The notes under the pieces were generated by a model, which saw only the letters and a program-made list of their open reading frames with translations, was not told the origin of the DNA and made no database searches. The position numbers and the translations under genes were made by a program. From Actinoallomurus sp. (lineage in GTDB: Bacteria > Actinomycetota > Actinomycetes > Streptosporangiales > Streptosporangiaceae): a stretch of DNA of 45,042 bases. The stretch is taken from assembly GCA_025964685.1 (NCBI GenBank), contig JAOPYG010000346.1, positions 1 through 45,042 on the forward strand, given 5' to 3'. Below, piece by piece: positions 17,029 to 25,184 of the stretch; position 1 is the first letter of the stretch, and each line of letters begins with the position of its first letter.

Positions 17029-18591
17029 ATGGCGCTCGCTCGCACCAGAGCCGTGGCGCTGTTCGGCGTCGACGGCCAGATAGTCGATGTCGAGGCCGCC
17101 ATCACCAACGGCGTGCCCGGCCTGCACCTGGTGGGCCTCCCCGACACCGCCCTGAGCGAGGCGCGCGACCGCGTTCGCGCGGCCATCTACAACAGCGGCG
17201 AGACCTGGCCCAATCGCCACGTGACCGTAAGCCTCTTCCCGGCCAGCCTGCCCAAACGCGGGAGCGGCTTCGACCTGGCGATCTCGGTCGCCGTGCTCGG
17301 CGCGAGCGACGCCCTGCCACTCGACGCCTGCGCGGGCCTGGTGATGATCGGCGAGCTGGGTCTCGACGGCCGCATCCGCCCGGTGACCGGGGTCCTGCCC
17401 GCGGTGCTGGCCGCGGCCGAAAGCGGGGCCGAGACAGTGATCGTGGCGAACGGCAACGCCGACGAGGCATCGCTCGTCCCCGACGTGAAGGTGGTCGGAG
17501 TGAGTTCGCTACGTGCGTTGCTGGCCCTGCTCCGCGATTTACCGCCGCCTCCAGAGCCTGACAACGACGCGGCGGACGCCCGAGGGCCGTCGCCGTACAT
17601 CGATGGCCTGGCGACCCGCTCCCGGACACGGCGCGGCGACATGGACCTTGCCGACGTACGCGGGCAGGCCGAGGGCCGCAAGATCCTGGAGATCAGCGCC
17701 GCGGGCGGTCACCACGTCTGCTTCACGGGTCCGCCCGGCTGCGGCAAGACGATGCTCGCCGAACGCCTCCCGACGCTGCTGCCCGATCTCGATCACAGCG
17801 CCGCGTTGGAGGTGACCGCCATCCACTCCGTCGCCGGCACACTTCCGGCGGGCCAGCCGCTGATCACCAGGCCACCGTTCCAGGCGCCACACCACACGGC
17901 CTCACGCGCGGCTCTGGTCGGAGGTGGCAGTGGCCGGCTGATCCAGCCGGGCGCCGCTTCTCTCGCCCACCGGGGCATCCTGTTCCTGGACGAGAGCCCG
18001 GAGTTCACCGGTGGCGTCCTCGACGCGTTACGCCAGCCCCTTGAGGGAGGGGAGGTCGTCATCGCCCGGTCGGGCGCGACCGCGCGCTTTCCGGCCCGCT
18101 TCACGATGCTGCTCGCCGCCAACCCCTGCCCGTGCGCGGCTCCGAAGGCGCGCGACTGCGGATGCGCGGCCTCGGTACGACGCCGCTACCTCGCCCGCAT
18201 GTCCGGACCGTTACTCGACCGAGTGGACCTCAAATCCCGTCTGAAGGAGGTAAGCCGAGCCGAGCTCCGCTACGACCTGGAGCTCGCCGAGCCCAGCGAG
18301 GTGGTGGCGCAACGGGTGCTCACCGCAAGAGACCGCACCCGAAAACGCCTGGCCGACACTCCATGGCGCACGAACGCCGAAATCCCCGGCCGAGAGTTAC
18401 GCCGCCGATTCGCCCCGCCTCATCGGGCCTTGGCAAGGCTCGACCGCTCCCTCGCCGACGGCCGCCTCAGCGCACGCGGCCTCGACCGCGTGGTCCGTGT
18501 CGCCTGGACGCTCGCCGATCTCAAGGACAAAGAAACCCCGGCCACCGACGAGATCACCGAGGCGCTCGGCCTGTGGGAGGGACGCACCTGA
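17029..18591 (+). CDS. yifB: YifB/ComM family Mg-chelatase-like AAA+ ATPase
   Basis: 520 residues. An N-terminal Lon-like substrate domain (about 1-170) is followed by an AAA+ module with Walker A GPPGCGKT near residue 237 and Walker B ILFLDESPEF. A pre-sensor stretch with four cysteines (ANPCPCAAPKARDCGC) comes next, and a C-terminal helical domain ends in GLWEGRT. ComM in Vibrio is a hexameric helicase that drives branch migration during natural transformation; actinobacterial YifB is presumed to act in DNA recombination with DprA. It starts directly behind yraN. Its last eight codons and downstream bases are duplicated in tandem. Confidence 0.95.
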   Translation: MALARTRAVALFGVDGQIVDVEAAITNGVPGLHLVGLPDTALSEARDRVRAAIYNSGETWPNRHVTVSLFPASLPKRGSGFDLAISVAVLGASDALPLDACAGLVMIGELGLDGRIRPVTGVLPAVLAAAESGAETVIVANGNADEASLVPDVKVVGVSSLRALLALLRDLPPPPEPDNDAADARGPSPYIDGLATRSRTRRGDMDLADVRGQAEGRKILEISAAGGHHVCFTGPPGCGKTMLAERLPTLLPDLDHSAALEVTAIHSVAGTLPAGQPLITRPPFQAPHHTASRAALVGGGSGRLIQPGAASLAHRGILFLDESPEFTGGVLDALRQPLEGGEVVIARSGATARFPARFTMLLAANPCPCAAPKARDCGCAASVRRRYLARMSGPLLDRVDLKSRLKEVSRAELRYDLELAEPSEVVAQRVLTARDRTRKRLADTPWRTNAEIPGRELRRRFAPPHRALARLDRSLADGRLSARGLDRVVRVAWTLADLKDKETPATDEITEALGLWEGRT

Positions 18592-18691
18592 CCCGACCGA
18601 CAACGCCGACCACCAGCACGCGGGCGATACGGCCTGTTGAGGAGGAACGCACCCGACCCAAAGAACAACGCCGACCGCCGGCACGCGGGCG
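18568..18691 (+). repeat. Tandem duplication of the yifB 3' end (63-base period)
   Basis: Copy one (18568-18626) holds the last codons and the stop of yifB plus 35 bases. Copy two (18631-18691) follows directly and matches at about four fifths of positions (38 of 45 in the best stretch, starting ACGCACC). Copy two no longer contains the stop in frame. Confidence 0.7.
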
Positions 18692-18695
18692 TTGT
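18665..18695 (+). terminator. Stem-loop behind yifB
   Basis: ACAACGCC (18665-18672) and GGCGTTGT (18688-18695) form a perfect eight-pair stem with a 15-base loop. It is 75 bases behind the yifB stop and inside the second repeat copy. The stem is not followed by a T-run, as is usual in high-GC actinomycetes. Confidence 0.5.
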
Positions 18696-18749
18696 GTGCC
18701 AACGAGACGCCGGTGAACCGGGAACGCGGCACGTCCGACCCCGGGACCG

Positions 18750-18911
18750 ATGTCCTACGGCCTGTTCAGCTCGTGCGGCTCACGCGACCGTGTAGTCCTT
18801 GGCGAGCTGCGCTGCCAGTGCGGCTGCTCATGCTGTCGGTGCTGCGGTCCGCCCGGACGCCAGTGCCAGGGCGGTCCGTGCGAATCATGGCCGCGGGAGC
18901 GACCGGGGTGA
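18750..18911 (+). CDS. Possible 53-residue cysteine-rich protein
   Basis: An ATG frame with ten cysteines in 53 residues: one at position 9 and the rest between 22 and 44, arranged CQCGCSCCRCCGPPGRQC with a further GGPCE. The pattern is metallothionein-like (CxC, CC). No similarity to a known family is recognised. There is no strong Shine-Dalgarno and GC at third positions is about 77%, lower than the real genes around it. It could be a chance frame in non-coding DNA. Confidence 0.25.
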   Translation: MSYGLFSSCGSRDRVVLGELRCQCGCSCCRCCGPPGRQCQGGPCESWPRERPG

Positions 18912-19248
18912 CTGCCGGCCGTGTGGCCTTGCCGCTCCTGGACTGGTGGCCCATGGGGATTGGTGCTTCAGGTTGCGATTGGTGCCGCCATTTGCGGCCG
19001 AGCGCTCCCCTGTTGCACGACCCCGTCTTGAGCGACCCCTGATACATCAACCCTGGAGTCCCGGCATGACTGTCGCGCCCATCTAACCCGCTGGTGACGG
19101 TGGCTCCGGCAAGCGTCGACCAGTGCTCGTCGTCCTGGTCTTCGCGGTGGCCGCCTCATCGGCCGGACTTACCGATTCGGGACGGGCGCCCCACCCCTGA
19201 GTACGACAGCCGCGAGCCCACCGGCAAGTGAACTGAGAGAGGAAGCCC

Positions 19249-20394
19249 GTGATCATTCCCATTGAGGAACGGCTGGCGCGTGTCCTGCTGACTTGCGTTG
19301 CTGAGCCCGGTGATGAGCGGTTAGGTCGCCTGGTCGATCAAGAGGGAGCCCAGGGCGCGATCGAAGCGGTGCGGGCGGGTGGTGTTCCTGACTGTCCGGA
19401 CCGGGTGGAGCTCGAAAAACGGTTCCCCGCCTGGCGGGCGCGGCTGTCGGAGGCCGACCCGGAACGCCTCCTCGCCGCATGTGAGGAGCGCGGCGGCCGG
19501 TTGCTGTGTCCGGGTGAGGCGGAGTGGCCATCCCAGCTGGACGACCTCGGCGCGGGCCGGCCCTACGCGCTATGGGTGTGCGGTGATCAAGATCTGCGGT
19601 TCGGCTGCCTGCGGTCGGTCGCGCTCGTGGGGGCTCGTACGGCATCTCCGTACGGGGTTCACATGGCCGCCGAGATGGCCGCGGAACTCGCCGATCACAA
19701 CTGGACGGTGGTCAGTGGCGGCGCGTACGGCATCGACGCGGCGGCGCATCGCGGTGCGCTCAGTGCCGACGGGCTGACCGTGGCGGTGTTCGCTTGCGGA
19801 GTCGATGTGCCGTATCCGAGCGCGCACGCCGGCCTGTTCGCGGAGATCGCGCGGAGTGGGCTGCTGGTGAGCGAGCTCCCGCCCGGGACGACGCCGACGC
19901 GCCCGCGTTTCCTGATCCGGAACAGGGCCATCGCCGCGCTGACCCGTGGCACGGTCGTCGTCGAGGCGGCCCGGCGCAGCGGAGCGATCAGTACGGCCCG
20001 CCACGCCCGCGACCTCGGCCGTGCGGTGATGGTCGTACCTGGCCCGGTCACGTCACCGACGTCGGTCGGCTGCCACACGATCCTGCGCGACTGGGGCGAA
20101 GCGGTCTGCGTGACCGACGTCGCCGATGTTCTCGACCGCGTCGGGCTCATCGGCGATGACATGGCGCCCGAACGGCGCGGGCCGGTCCTCGATCGCGATC
20201 ACCTGGCGCCCGCAGCCCGCGACGTCCTCGAAGCGCTCCCGGCACGCGGCGGAGCAGGCGCCGCGCGCATCGCGGTGACCGCCGGAGTCGACCTCGACAC
20301 CGCGCTCGCATGCCTGGGCGCCCTCTCGGCGGGCGGATTCGTAGAACGCTGCGCGAAAGGCTGGAAGCTACGCCGTGGTCCCGCCGAGCCTTGA
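19249..20394 (+). CDS. dprA: DNA-processing protein DprA
   Basis: 381 residues from the GTG at 19249, with GAGAGGAAG about five bases upstream. The N-terminal helical part is divergent. The Rossmann-like DprA core runs from about 125 to 300: SVALVGARTASPYG, VVSGGAYGIDAAAHRGAL, FLIRNRAIAALTRGTVVVEA and RSGAISTARHA. A C-terminal winged helix (about 325-375) ends in FVERCAKGWKLRRG. DprA loads RecA onto incoming single-stranded DNA; in actinobacteria its role is poorly known. Its 3' end has a decayed duplicate 184 bases downstream. Confidence 0.95.
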   Translation: MIIPIEERLARVLLTCVAEPGDERLGRLVDQEGAQGAIEAVRAGGVPDCPDRVELEKRFPAWRARLSEADPERLLAACEERGGRLLCPGEAEWPSQLDDLGAGRPYALWVCGDQDLRFGCLRSVALVGARTASPYGVHMAAEMAAELADHNWTVVSGGAYGIDAAAHRGALSADGLTVAVFACGVDVPYPSAHAGLFAEIARSGLLVSELPPGTTPTRPRFLIRNRAIAALTRGTVVVEAARRSGAISTARHARDLGRAVMVVPGPVTSPTSVGCHTILRDWGEAVCVTDVADVLDRVGLIGDDMAPERRGPVLDRDHLAPAARDVLEALPARGGAGAARIAVTAGVDLDTALACLGALSAGGFVERCAKGWKLRRGPAEP

Positions 20395-20400
20395 GGTGAC
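20338..20400 (+). repeat. dprA 3' end, first copy of a direct repeat
   Basis: The last 19 codons plus the following bases match a stretch at 20522-20586 at about 51 of 66 aligned positions, with three single-base gaps. Best matching blocks are GAACGCTG, GAAGCT, CCCGCCGA and TGAGGTGACC. Confidence 0.6.
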
Positions 20401-20521
20401 CCTCGTCAGCCCAACGCTTTCCTCGGCACCGACAGCCCGCAGTCCGAGGCCCCACACCGCGTGTCGCGCTCCGAGCGTGTCCCAGTCGCGGCGCCGTCCA
20501 CGTCGTACGGCCAGGGTGCTT

Positions 20522-20586
20522 TTCGGCGAACGCTGGGCAGAAAGGACAGAAGCTCCGCCACAGACCCGCCGAAGCCTGAGGTGACC
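20522..20586 (+). pseudogene. Decayed duplicate of the dprA 3' end
   Basis: This stretch aligns to the coding end of dprA with one inserted base early and one deletion late, so the frame is lost. It lies in the 244-base gap between dprA and the DUF2469 gene. It suggests a past tandem duplication or an insertion that was partly removed. Confidence 0.5.
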
Positions 20587-20638
20587 AGCCTCCGGTCCGG
20601 CGCCTTCCGCGGCGGCAGAGTCGCGATCCACGCTCGGC

Positions 20639-20950
20639 TCAGCTGTCGGGGAGTTCCAGGTCGCTCTTGGCGAGTTCCTCGACGTTGACGTCCTTGAAGG
20701 TGACCACGCGGACGCTCTTCACGAAGCGAGCCGGGCGATACATGTCCCAGACCCAGGCGTCCTGCATGGTGACCTCGAAGAAGACCTCGCCGTTGTCGGT
20801 GCTGCGCACCTGCAGGTCGACCGTGTTGGTCAGGTAGAACCGGCGCTCGGTCTCCACGACGTAAGCGAACAGGCCGACTACGTCGCGATATTCGCGATAG
20901 AGCTGAAGCTCCATCTCGGTCTCGTATTTCTCGAGATCCTCTGCGCTCAT
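20639..20950 (-). CDS. DUF2469 family protein
   Basis: 103 residues from the ATG at 20950. It begins MSAEDLEKYETEMELQLYRE, carries the conserved VGLFAYVVETERRFYLTN and ends FVKSVRVVTFKDVNVEEL. This small acidic protein is conserved next to rnhB and yraN across actinobacteria and has no known function. It starts 25 bases behind rnhB and is likely in the same operon. Confidence 0.95.
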   Translation of the reverse strand: MSAEDLEKYETEMELQLYREYRDVVGLFAYVVETERRFYLTNTVDLQVRSTDNGEVFFEVTMQDAWVWDMYRPARFVKSVRVVTFKDVNVEELAKSDLELPDS

Positions 20951-20975
20951 GGCCGTTCCTCCCCGTACTACCGGC

Positions 20976-21764
20976 TCAGGCGACATCCGCCCGGCCGGCG
21001 GTGTCTTCATACTCTGATGCGTCCCAGTCGGTTTCCCCAGTGACGGGAGCATCCTCTTCTTCCGTGGATCCCGCCACCACGGATGTCTGCTCGATCTCTC
21101 CGTTCGCCGCGCGTGCCACGTTGATGAACGAACGCCGGTGTTCGGGGCACGGGCCGTGCTCTCTCAGCGCCGCGGCGTGCGCCCGCGTCACATAGCCCTT
21201 ATGCACGCCGAAACCGTACTCGGGATACTGCTCGTGCAGTTCAGTCATGATCCGGTCACGTGTGACCTTCGCGACGATGGAGGCAGCCGCAACACATGCG
21301 GCGACGCGGTCGCCTTTGGGCACCGGCAGCCCGGGCACACCCAACCCTGGTACCCGGAACCCGTCGGTGAGCACATAGCCGGGGACCATGTTCAGCCCCG
21401 CCAAAGCCCTTCGCATGCCCGCGATGTTGCAGCGATGCAGCCCGATCCGGTCGATCTCCTCCTGCGACACGATCAGCGCGCACCACGCGGACGCCGTAGC
21501 GGTGATCTCCGCGTACAAGCGTTCCCTCCGTTTTGCGGTGAGCAGCTTCGAATCGGCCAGACCTTCGAGACGACCCCGCCGCCCCGGCGCGAGTACGACC
21601 GCACCCACCACGAGCGGCCCCGCACACGCACCCCGTCCTGCCTCATCGACCCCGGCGACAGGGCCGAGCCCGGCGCGTTCCAGCACCCGCTCATAGGCAT
21701 ACAGCCCCGCGTCGCGCCGGGGAGTGAGACCGCGAGGGCGGTAGGCCCGGACATCGATGTGCAC
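20976..21764 (-). CDS. rnhB: Ribonuclease HII
   Basis: 262 residues from the GTG at 21764; the frame is open upstream but the family begins near here. Catalytic acidic residues are visible: [17 protein letters not shown] gives Asp and Glu, VLTDGF the next Asp, and [12 protein letters not shown] the final Asp region. It removes single ribonucleotides and RNA primers from DNA duplexes. A C-terminal acidic tail of about 50 residues (ending [12 protein letters not shown]) goes beyond the catalytic domain, which is common in actinobacteria. Next to lepB and DUF2469, as usual. Confidence 0.96.
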   Translation of the reverse strand: MHIDVRAYRPRGLTPRRDAGLYAYERVLERAGLGPVAGVDEAGRGACAGPLVVGAVVLAPGRRGRLEGLADSKLLTAKRRERLYAEITATASAWCALIVSQEEIDRIGLHRCNIAGMRRALAGLNMVPGYVLTDGFRVPGLGVPGLPVPKGDRVAACVAAASIVAKVTRDRIMTELHEQYPEYGFGVHKGYVTRAHAAALREHGPCPEHRRSFINVARAANGEIEQTSVVAGSTEEEDAPVTGETDWDASEYEDTAGRADVA

Positions 21765-22261
21765 ATCACGCAGGGTACGTCGCCGAGGGCCGGACACGCG
21801 CTGGAAACCCGTTGGACGGCACAGCCTTGAGGATTGACGGCCCCTTTTCAGCGCCGACCGTGCCCGGACCGCCAGTACGAAAGCCTCTGGCAACGTGCCA
21901 CCTCGGCGAGTCACGGTGGCTCGAAATCCGTCACTCGATCAGCGTCCAAGCCCGAGAGCCGGCCTTCTTCGCCAGTCGACGGATCCACCACTCGTACGAG
22001 TCCGCCGATGCGTCCACGTCGCGAAGAGTCCGGACCGGCCGTCGCGCAAGATCTACCTTGCGTCCCATGATCGATGTCGGAGCGCTGACTCGCACCGCAC
22101 GCGAGATGACCACAGGCGGCGTCGACTGCAGCCTCGCGGTGCCGCTGGGAATGAGGGCCTTGTCCTTGATCAGCAACCGGGACAGACCGACGCGGCACTC
22201 GTACGACGGCTGACCGGGGCCGATCGCGTGCGCGTCGTCCGATGGCCGTTGTGGGATCGGG
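21765..22261. other. Intergenic, 497 bases, no gene accepted
   Basis: Between the starts of rnhB and the end of lepB, both on the minus strand. The best candidate is an 81-codon minus-strand frame at 21931-22176 (MLIKDKALIPSG..., ending RAWTLIE), but its third positions are only about 73% GC and no family is recognised. A bulged stem (CTGAC plus CCGATC at 22210-22225, with GATCGG plus GTCAG at 22255-22265) covers the lepB stop and could terminate lepB transcription. Confidence 0.4.
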
Positions 22262-22265
22262 TCAG
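22210..22265 (-). terminator. Bulged stem at the end of lepB
   Basis: CTGAC (22210-22214) pairs with GTCAG (22261-22265) and CCGATC (22220-22225) with GATCGG (22255-22260). That is 11 pairs with a five-base bulge on one side, over a 29-base loop. It begins at the lepB stop codon. The large loop makes it a weak candidate. Confidence 0.3.
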
Positions 22266-23260
22266 TCGGCGGAGCGACGGCGGGTACGGAGGCGGCGGCG
22301 GACCAGTGTCACGGGGAGCGCGCCTACGAGGCCGAGGGCCAGCGGCGCCTCCGGCAGGGCGTCGTTCGGCAGGGCCAGGCCCGGGGCTCCGAACGTCGCC
22401 GGGATGGACAGCGTCTTGACCCGGGACAGTGGCCAGACGACGACGAATGCCCGGCCGATCACGCGGCTCTCCGGGATGGTTCCGCCGCCCGGGTCGCCGA
22501 TGTGGCCACGCGAGTCGTACGACACCTCGCGGTGGTCGCCCATCACCCACAGGTGACCCGCCGGCACGGTGACCTTGAACTTGCTGTCCGACGGCCTGTT
22601 CTGCTCGCCCGTCTGCGGATCGGTGTAGATGTACGGGGTCTCCACCAGCGGATGGCCGTTGACGGTCACCCGGCCCTGGGCGTCACAACACGCCACGCGG
22701 TCGCCCGGGACGCCGATGACCCGCTTGATGTAGTCCTTCTCGCCCGGCACGACGCCGAACGCGCTGCCGATCGCGTGCAGCAGCTTGGAGACCGGGTTCT
22801 TCGGCTCGGAGTACTGGACCTCCGGGTCCCACGAGTCGAGGCCGTTGAACACGACGACGTCCCCGCGCTTGATGTCGCGCGTGTGGTAGACGATCTTGTT
22901 GACCAGGACGCGGTCACCGACCTTGAGGGTGGTCTCCATCGACTGGGACGGGATGTAGAACGCCTGTACGGCGAAGGCCTTGATGACCATGGCCAACGCC
23001 AGGGCCACGCCGACGAGGATGGGGAGTTCTTTCCAGAACGACCCCTGCTTCTTCTTCCCCGACTTGCCCTTGGAGCCCTCGCCGTCATCGGAGCGCTCGA
23101 AGTCGGCGTCGTCGCCGATCAGGTCCGGGTTGTCATCGGGGCCGTTCGGCCCGTGCCCGTCGCCCCTCGCGCCGCCCCGAGAACGCCCGGGAATGTCATG
23201 GCGCGTTTCACCGGAGGTGGGCGCGGGCTCGCGCAGGCCCTGATCGTCGTCACTCATCAT
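22262..23260 (-). CDS. lepB: Signal peptidase I
   Basis: 332 residues. A charged cytoplasmic N-terminus of about 78 residues is rich in Gly, Asp and Lys. One membrane anchor follows (PILVGVALALAMVIKAF), then the extracytoplasmic catalytic domain. The catalytic serine is Ser107 in IPSQSM and the general base Lys180 in YIKRVIGVPGD; GDHREVSYDSR forms the later conserved box. A second hydrophobic stretch near the C-terminus (APLALGLVGALPVTLV) suggests a second membrane segment, a feature of actinobacterial SPases. It cleaves secretory signal peptides. Only one copy is visible here, whereas Streptomyces carries several in tandem at this place. Confidence 0.96.
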   Translation of the reverse strand: MMSDDDQGLREPAPTSGETRHDIPGRSRGGARGDGHGPNGPDDNPDLIGDDADFERSDDGEGSKGKSGKKKQGSFWKELPILVGVALALAMVIKAFAVQAFYIPSQSMETTLKVGDRVLVNKIVYHTRDIKRGDVVVFNGLDSWDPEVQYSEPKNPVSKLLHAIGSAFGVVPGEKDYIKRVIGVPGDRVACCDAQGRVTVNGHPLVETPYIYTDPQTGEQNRPSDSKFKVTVPAGHLWVMGDHREVSYDSRGHIGDPGGGTIPESRVIGRAFVVVWPLSRVKTLSIPATFGAPGLALPNDALPEAPLALGLVGALPVTLVRRRLRTRRRSAD

Positions 23261-23929
23261 TGCGAAGCCTAATGCCCAGAGACCGCCCGGGAGGTTATCG
23301 GGCGCGTGTCGTGCCCGGCAAGAGCGCGGGAGCCATCCGATTAAACAGAGTTCGCCCCGGAACGCGTGTACGACCGCCGGCGCGGAACGGGATACCGCGC
23401 ACCGGCCAAGGCCGGAACCGGCATTCCAAGAAGATCGAACTGACGCGCCGGCAGGGAGGCCAACCAGTCGGAAACGCCGATCCCTCAGGAGTTGGGACTT
23501 CCGTTGGCAAAGTTGCCCGGAGGGGCGGAAGGCAATAGGCCTGTCGGCGCGATGCCGAACCAGCAGCTGAGGTCGACGCGCCGCGGCGGGCCGATCCGGC
23601 CCGCGTACGGAGGGCGAGGGCGTAGGGCGAAACCCTGCGCGTGGCGCCGGAGATAGGCGGATTCAAGCCCAAGGTGCAGGATTCCCGCCCCAGCGGAAAA
23701 CCCGGAGATCGGTTCTGCACGGAGTGCACCTCTAGCTCGCGGGACTGCCAAGCGAAAGATCGCCGCGCCGGAGAGGAGGCCGAGTCGGCTGCCCGAAACG
23801 CGGTGTCCGCCGCGGCTGACAGCGCCCAAGCGGCACCTCACAAAACCAGCGGCCCGCCGGCAGGCCGATCACGTGTACGCGTGGAGTGGCCGGCCGGTGG
23901 GCCGTGGATAACGCTCAGCCCACAGGGGC
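23261..23929. other. Intergenic, 669 bases, mostly a structured RNA-like element
   Basis: Between lepB and rplS. No protein frame is convincing: the open frames on both strands are Pro/Arg/Ser-rich and change domain-less from end to end. Bases 23284-23304 can form CGCCCG/CGGGCG near the lepB leader. From about 23440 to 23730 the plus strand is dense with hairpins (separate entry). From 23731 to 23929 I see nothing specific except a TTATCCACG-like DnaA near-match on the minus strand close to 23905. Confidence 0.6.
23440..23730 (+). ncRNA. Candidate structured RNA between lepB and rplS
   Basis: In less than 300 bases the plus strand offers six separate, well-formed hairpins: TCCG/CGGA with inner GGCA/TGCC (23500-23521); AGGC-AATAG-GCCT (23530-23542); TCGGC-GCGAT-GCCGA (23544-23558); GCGGGCCG-ATC-CGGCCCGC (23586-23604); GCGTAGGG-CGAAA-CCCTGCGC (23620-23640, with a U-G pair that favours the plus strand); and a closing GTGCAG/CTGCAC stem (23674-23720) enclosing two small hairpins (CCG/CGG at 23685-23696 and AACC/GGTT at 23699-23714). 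Size and the multi-stem layout recall HEARO (IscB omega) RNAs, but no IscB gene is present and that identity is a guess. End points are approximate. Confidence 0.55.
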
Positions 23930-24289
23930 TCAGGTGTCGCGCTTGTCGCGCTTCTCCTTGATGCGCGCGGCCTTGCCGCGCAGGTCGCGCAGGTAGTAGA
24001 GCTTGGCGCGCCGGACGTCGCCGCGGGTGACGAGCTCGATCTTGTCGATCGACGGGCTGTTGAGCGGGAACGTACGCTCCACGCCCACGCTGTAGCTCAC
24101 CTTGCGGACGGTGAACGTCTCGCGAGCGCCACCGCCCTGACGCCGGATTACCACGCCCTGGAAGACCTGGATACGGCTGCGGGTGCCCTCGGTCACGCGC
24201 ACGTGAACCTTGAGCGTGTCACCCGGGCGGAAGTCCGGTATGTCCGACCGCTTCGCGGCGTTCTCGATCTCCTGGATCAGGGTGTGCAT
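23930..24289 (-). CDS. rplS: 50S ribosomal protein L19
   Basis: 119 residues, standard L19. Conserved blocks: [52 protein letters not shown] and [18 protein letters not shown]. It sits at the ribosomal subunit interface next to L14. It follows trmD after 105 bases that include a hairpin, so it may have separate control. Confidence 0.98.
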   Translation of the reverse strand: MHTLIQEIENAAKRSDIPDFRPGDTLKVHVRVTEGTRSRIQVFQGVVIRRQGGGARETFTVRKVSYSVGVERTFPLNSPSIDKIELVTRGDVRRAKLYYLRDLRGKAARIKEKRDKRDT

Positions 24290-24369
24290 GACTGCGGTTC
24301 CTCATGTTGGACACGCGCACAGCGCACAGCGCCGGGACGCGATGGGGTCTTCTGGGAAGTCGGGGCGCG

Positions 24370-24386
24370 CCCGGCGTAAAGCCGGG
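24370..24386 (-). terminator. Hairpin between trmD and rplS
   Basis: CCCGGC (24370-24375) and GCCGGG (24381-24386) pair perfectly around GTAAA. It is eight bases behind the trmD stop and 80 upstream of the rplS start. It could end or attenuate transcription from trmD, or lie in an L19 leader. Confidence 0.4.
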
Positions 24387-24394
24387 GCGACATC

Positions 24395-25168
24395 TCAGTG
24401 TGCCATATGTTCGCCGTCGATCGGAAAACCGGCCTCGGTGAGGGTGCGGCGGTCGGCGTCGTCAAGGGTGTTCTGGCCGATCAATTCGGGCCGGATGGAG
24501 GCCGTGCGGCGCAGGGCCTGGTCGCGCCGCCACCGGGCGATGGCCCCATGGTCACCGGACAGCAGCACCGGAGGCACCGCCCGCCCGCGCCAGTGAGGCG
24601 GCTTGGTGTAGACCGGCCCTTCGAGCAGCGACGACATCGGGCCCGATGCGAAGGAGTCATCGCTCGCCGAGTCGGCATTGCCCAGTACGCCGGGCAGGAG
24701 CCGCGTCACCGCCTCGACCATGACGAGTACGGCCGACTCGCCTCCGGCGAGGACATAGTCGCCGATGCTCACCTCATCGACCGGCATCCGGGAACGGGCC
24801 TCATCGATGACCCGACTGTCGATGCCTTCGTACCGGCCGCAGGCGAAGACCAGCCACGGCTCCGCGGCGTACGCGGTGGCGGTCTCCTGGGTGAACGGGC
24901 GCCCGCTCGGCGTGGGTACGACGAGCCGTGCCGGCGAACCGGCCGGGACGACGGCGTCGAGTGCCTCTCCCCATGGCTCCGGCTTCATCACCATGCCGGG
25001 GCCGCCGCCGTACGGGGTGTCGTCCACGGTGCGGTGGCGGTCGTTGGCCCAGCCGCGCAGGTCGTGCAGGCGGACGTCGACGTCGCCCCGTTGCCTCGCC
25101 TTGCCCAGCAGGGACACGTCGAGTGGCGCGAAGTACTCGGGAAAGATCGTGATGATGTCGAGTCTCAT
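24395..25168 (-). CDS. trmD: tRNA (guanine37-N1)-methyltransferase TrmD
   Basis: 257 residues from the ATG at 25168; the frame is open upstream but MRLDIITIFPEYFAPL is the classical N-terminus. It carries the SPOUT trefoil-knot SAM site: PYGGGPGMVMKPEPW, CGRYEGIDSRV and SIGDYVLAGGESA. It methylates N1 of G37 in tRNAs that read CCN, CUN and CGG codons, preventing +1 frameshifts. The gene is in the conserved rpsP-khpA-rimM-trmD cluster, 16 bases after rimM. Confidence 0.98.
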   Translation of the reverse strand: MRLDIITIFPEYFAPLDVSLLGKARQRGDVDVRLHDLRGWANDRHRTVDDTPYGGGPGMVMKPEPWGEALDAVVPAGSPARLVVPTPSGRPFTQETATAYAAEPWLVFACGRYEGIDSRVIDEARSRMPVDEVSIGDYVLAGGESAVLVMVEAVTRLLPGVLGNADSASDDSFASGPMSSLLEGPVYTKPPHWRGRAVPPVLLSGDHGAIARWRRDQALRRTASIRPELIGQNTLDDADRRTLTEAGFPIDGEHMAH

Positions 25169-25184
25169 GGGCCGTTCCGTAGGC

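Larger units (their letters stand above)
18592..19248. other. Intergenic, 657 bases: terminator, duplication, possible small ORF
   Basis: Between yifB and dprA. It contains the second copy of the yifB end, the hairpin at 18665-18695 and a small cysteine-rich ORF at 18750-18911. The rest (about 18912-19230) has scattered open frames of mixed codon use and no domain; one short frame around 19090-19200 encodes a hydrophobic run (VLVVLVFAVAASSAGL) without a clear start and may be a gene remnant. An AGAGAGGAAG site before 19249 serves dprA. Confidence 0.5.

Noticed and set aside
21931..22176. 81-codon minus-strand frame between rnhB and lepB
   Set aside because: Third-position GC is about 73%, well below neighbours, and no family or Shine-Dalgarno is seen.
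23295..23729. 144-codon minus-strand frame between lepB and rplS
   Set aside because: Its residue content is unlike a protein and it lies over the hairpin-rich element; more likely a by-product of structured RNA.
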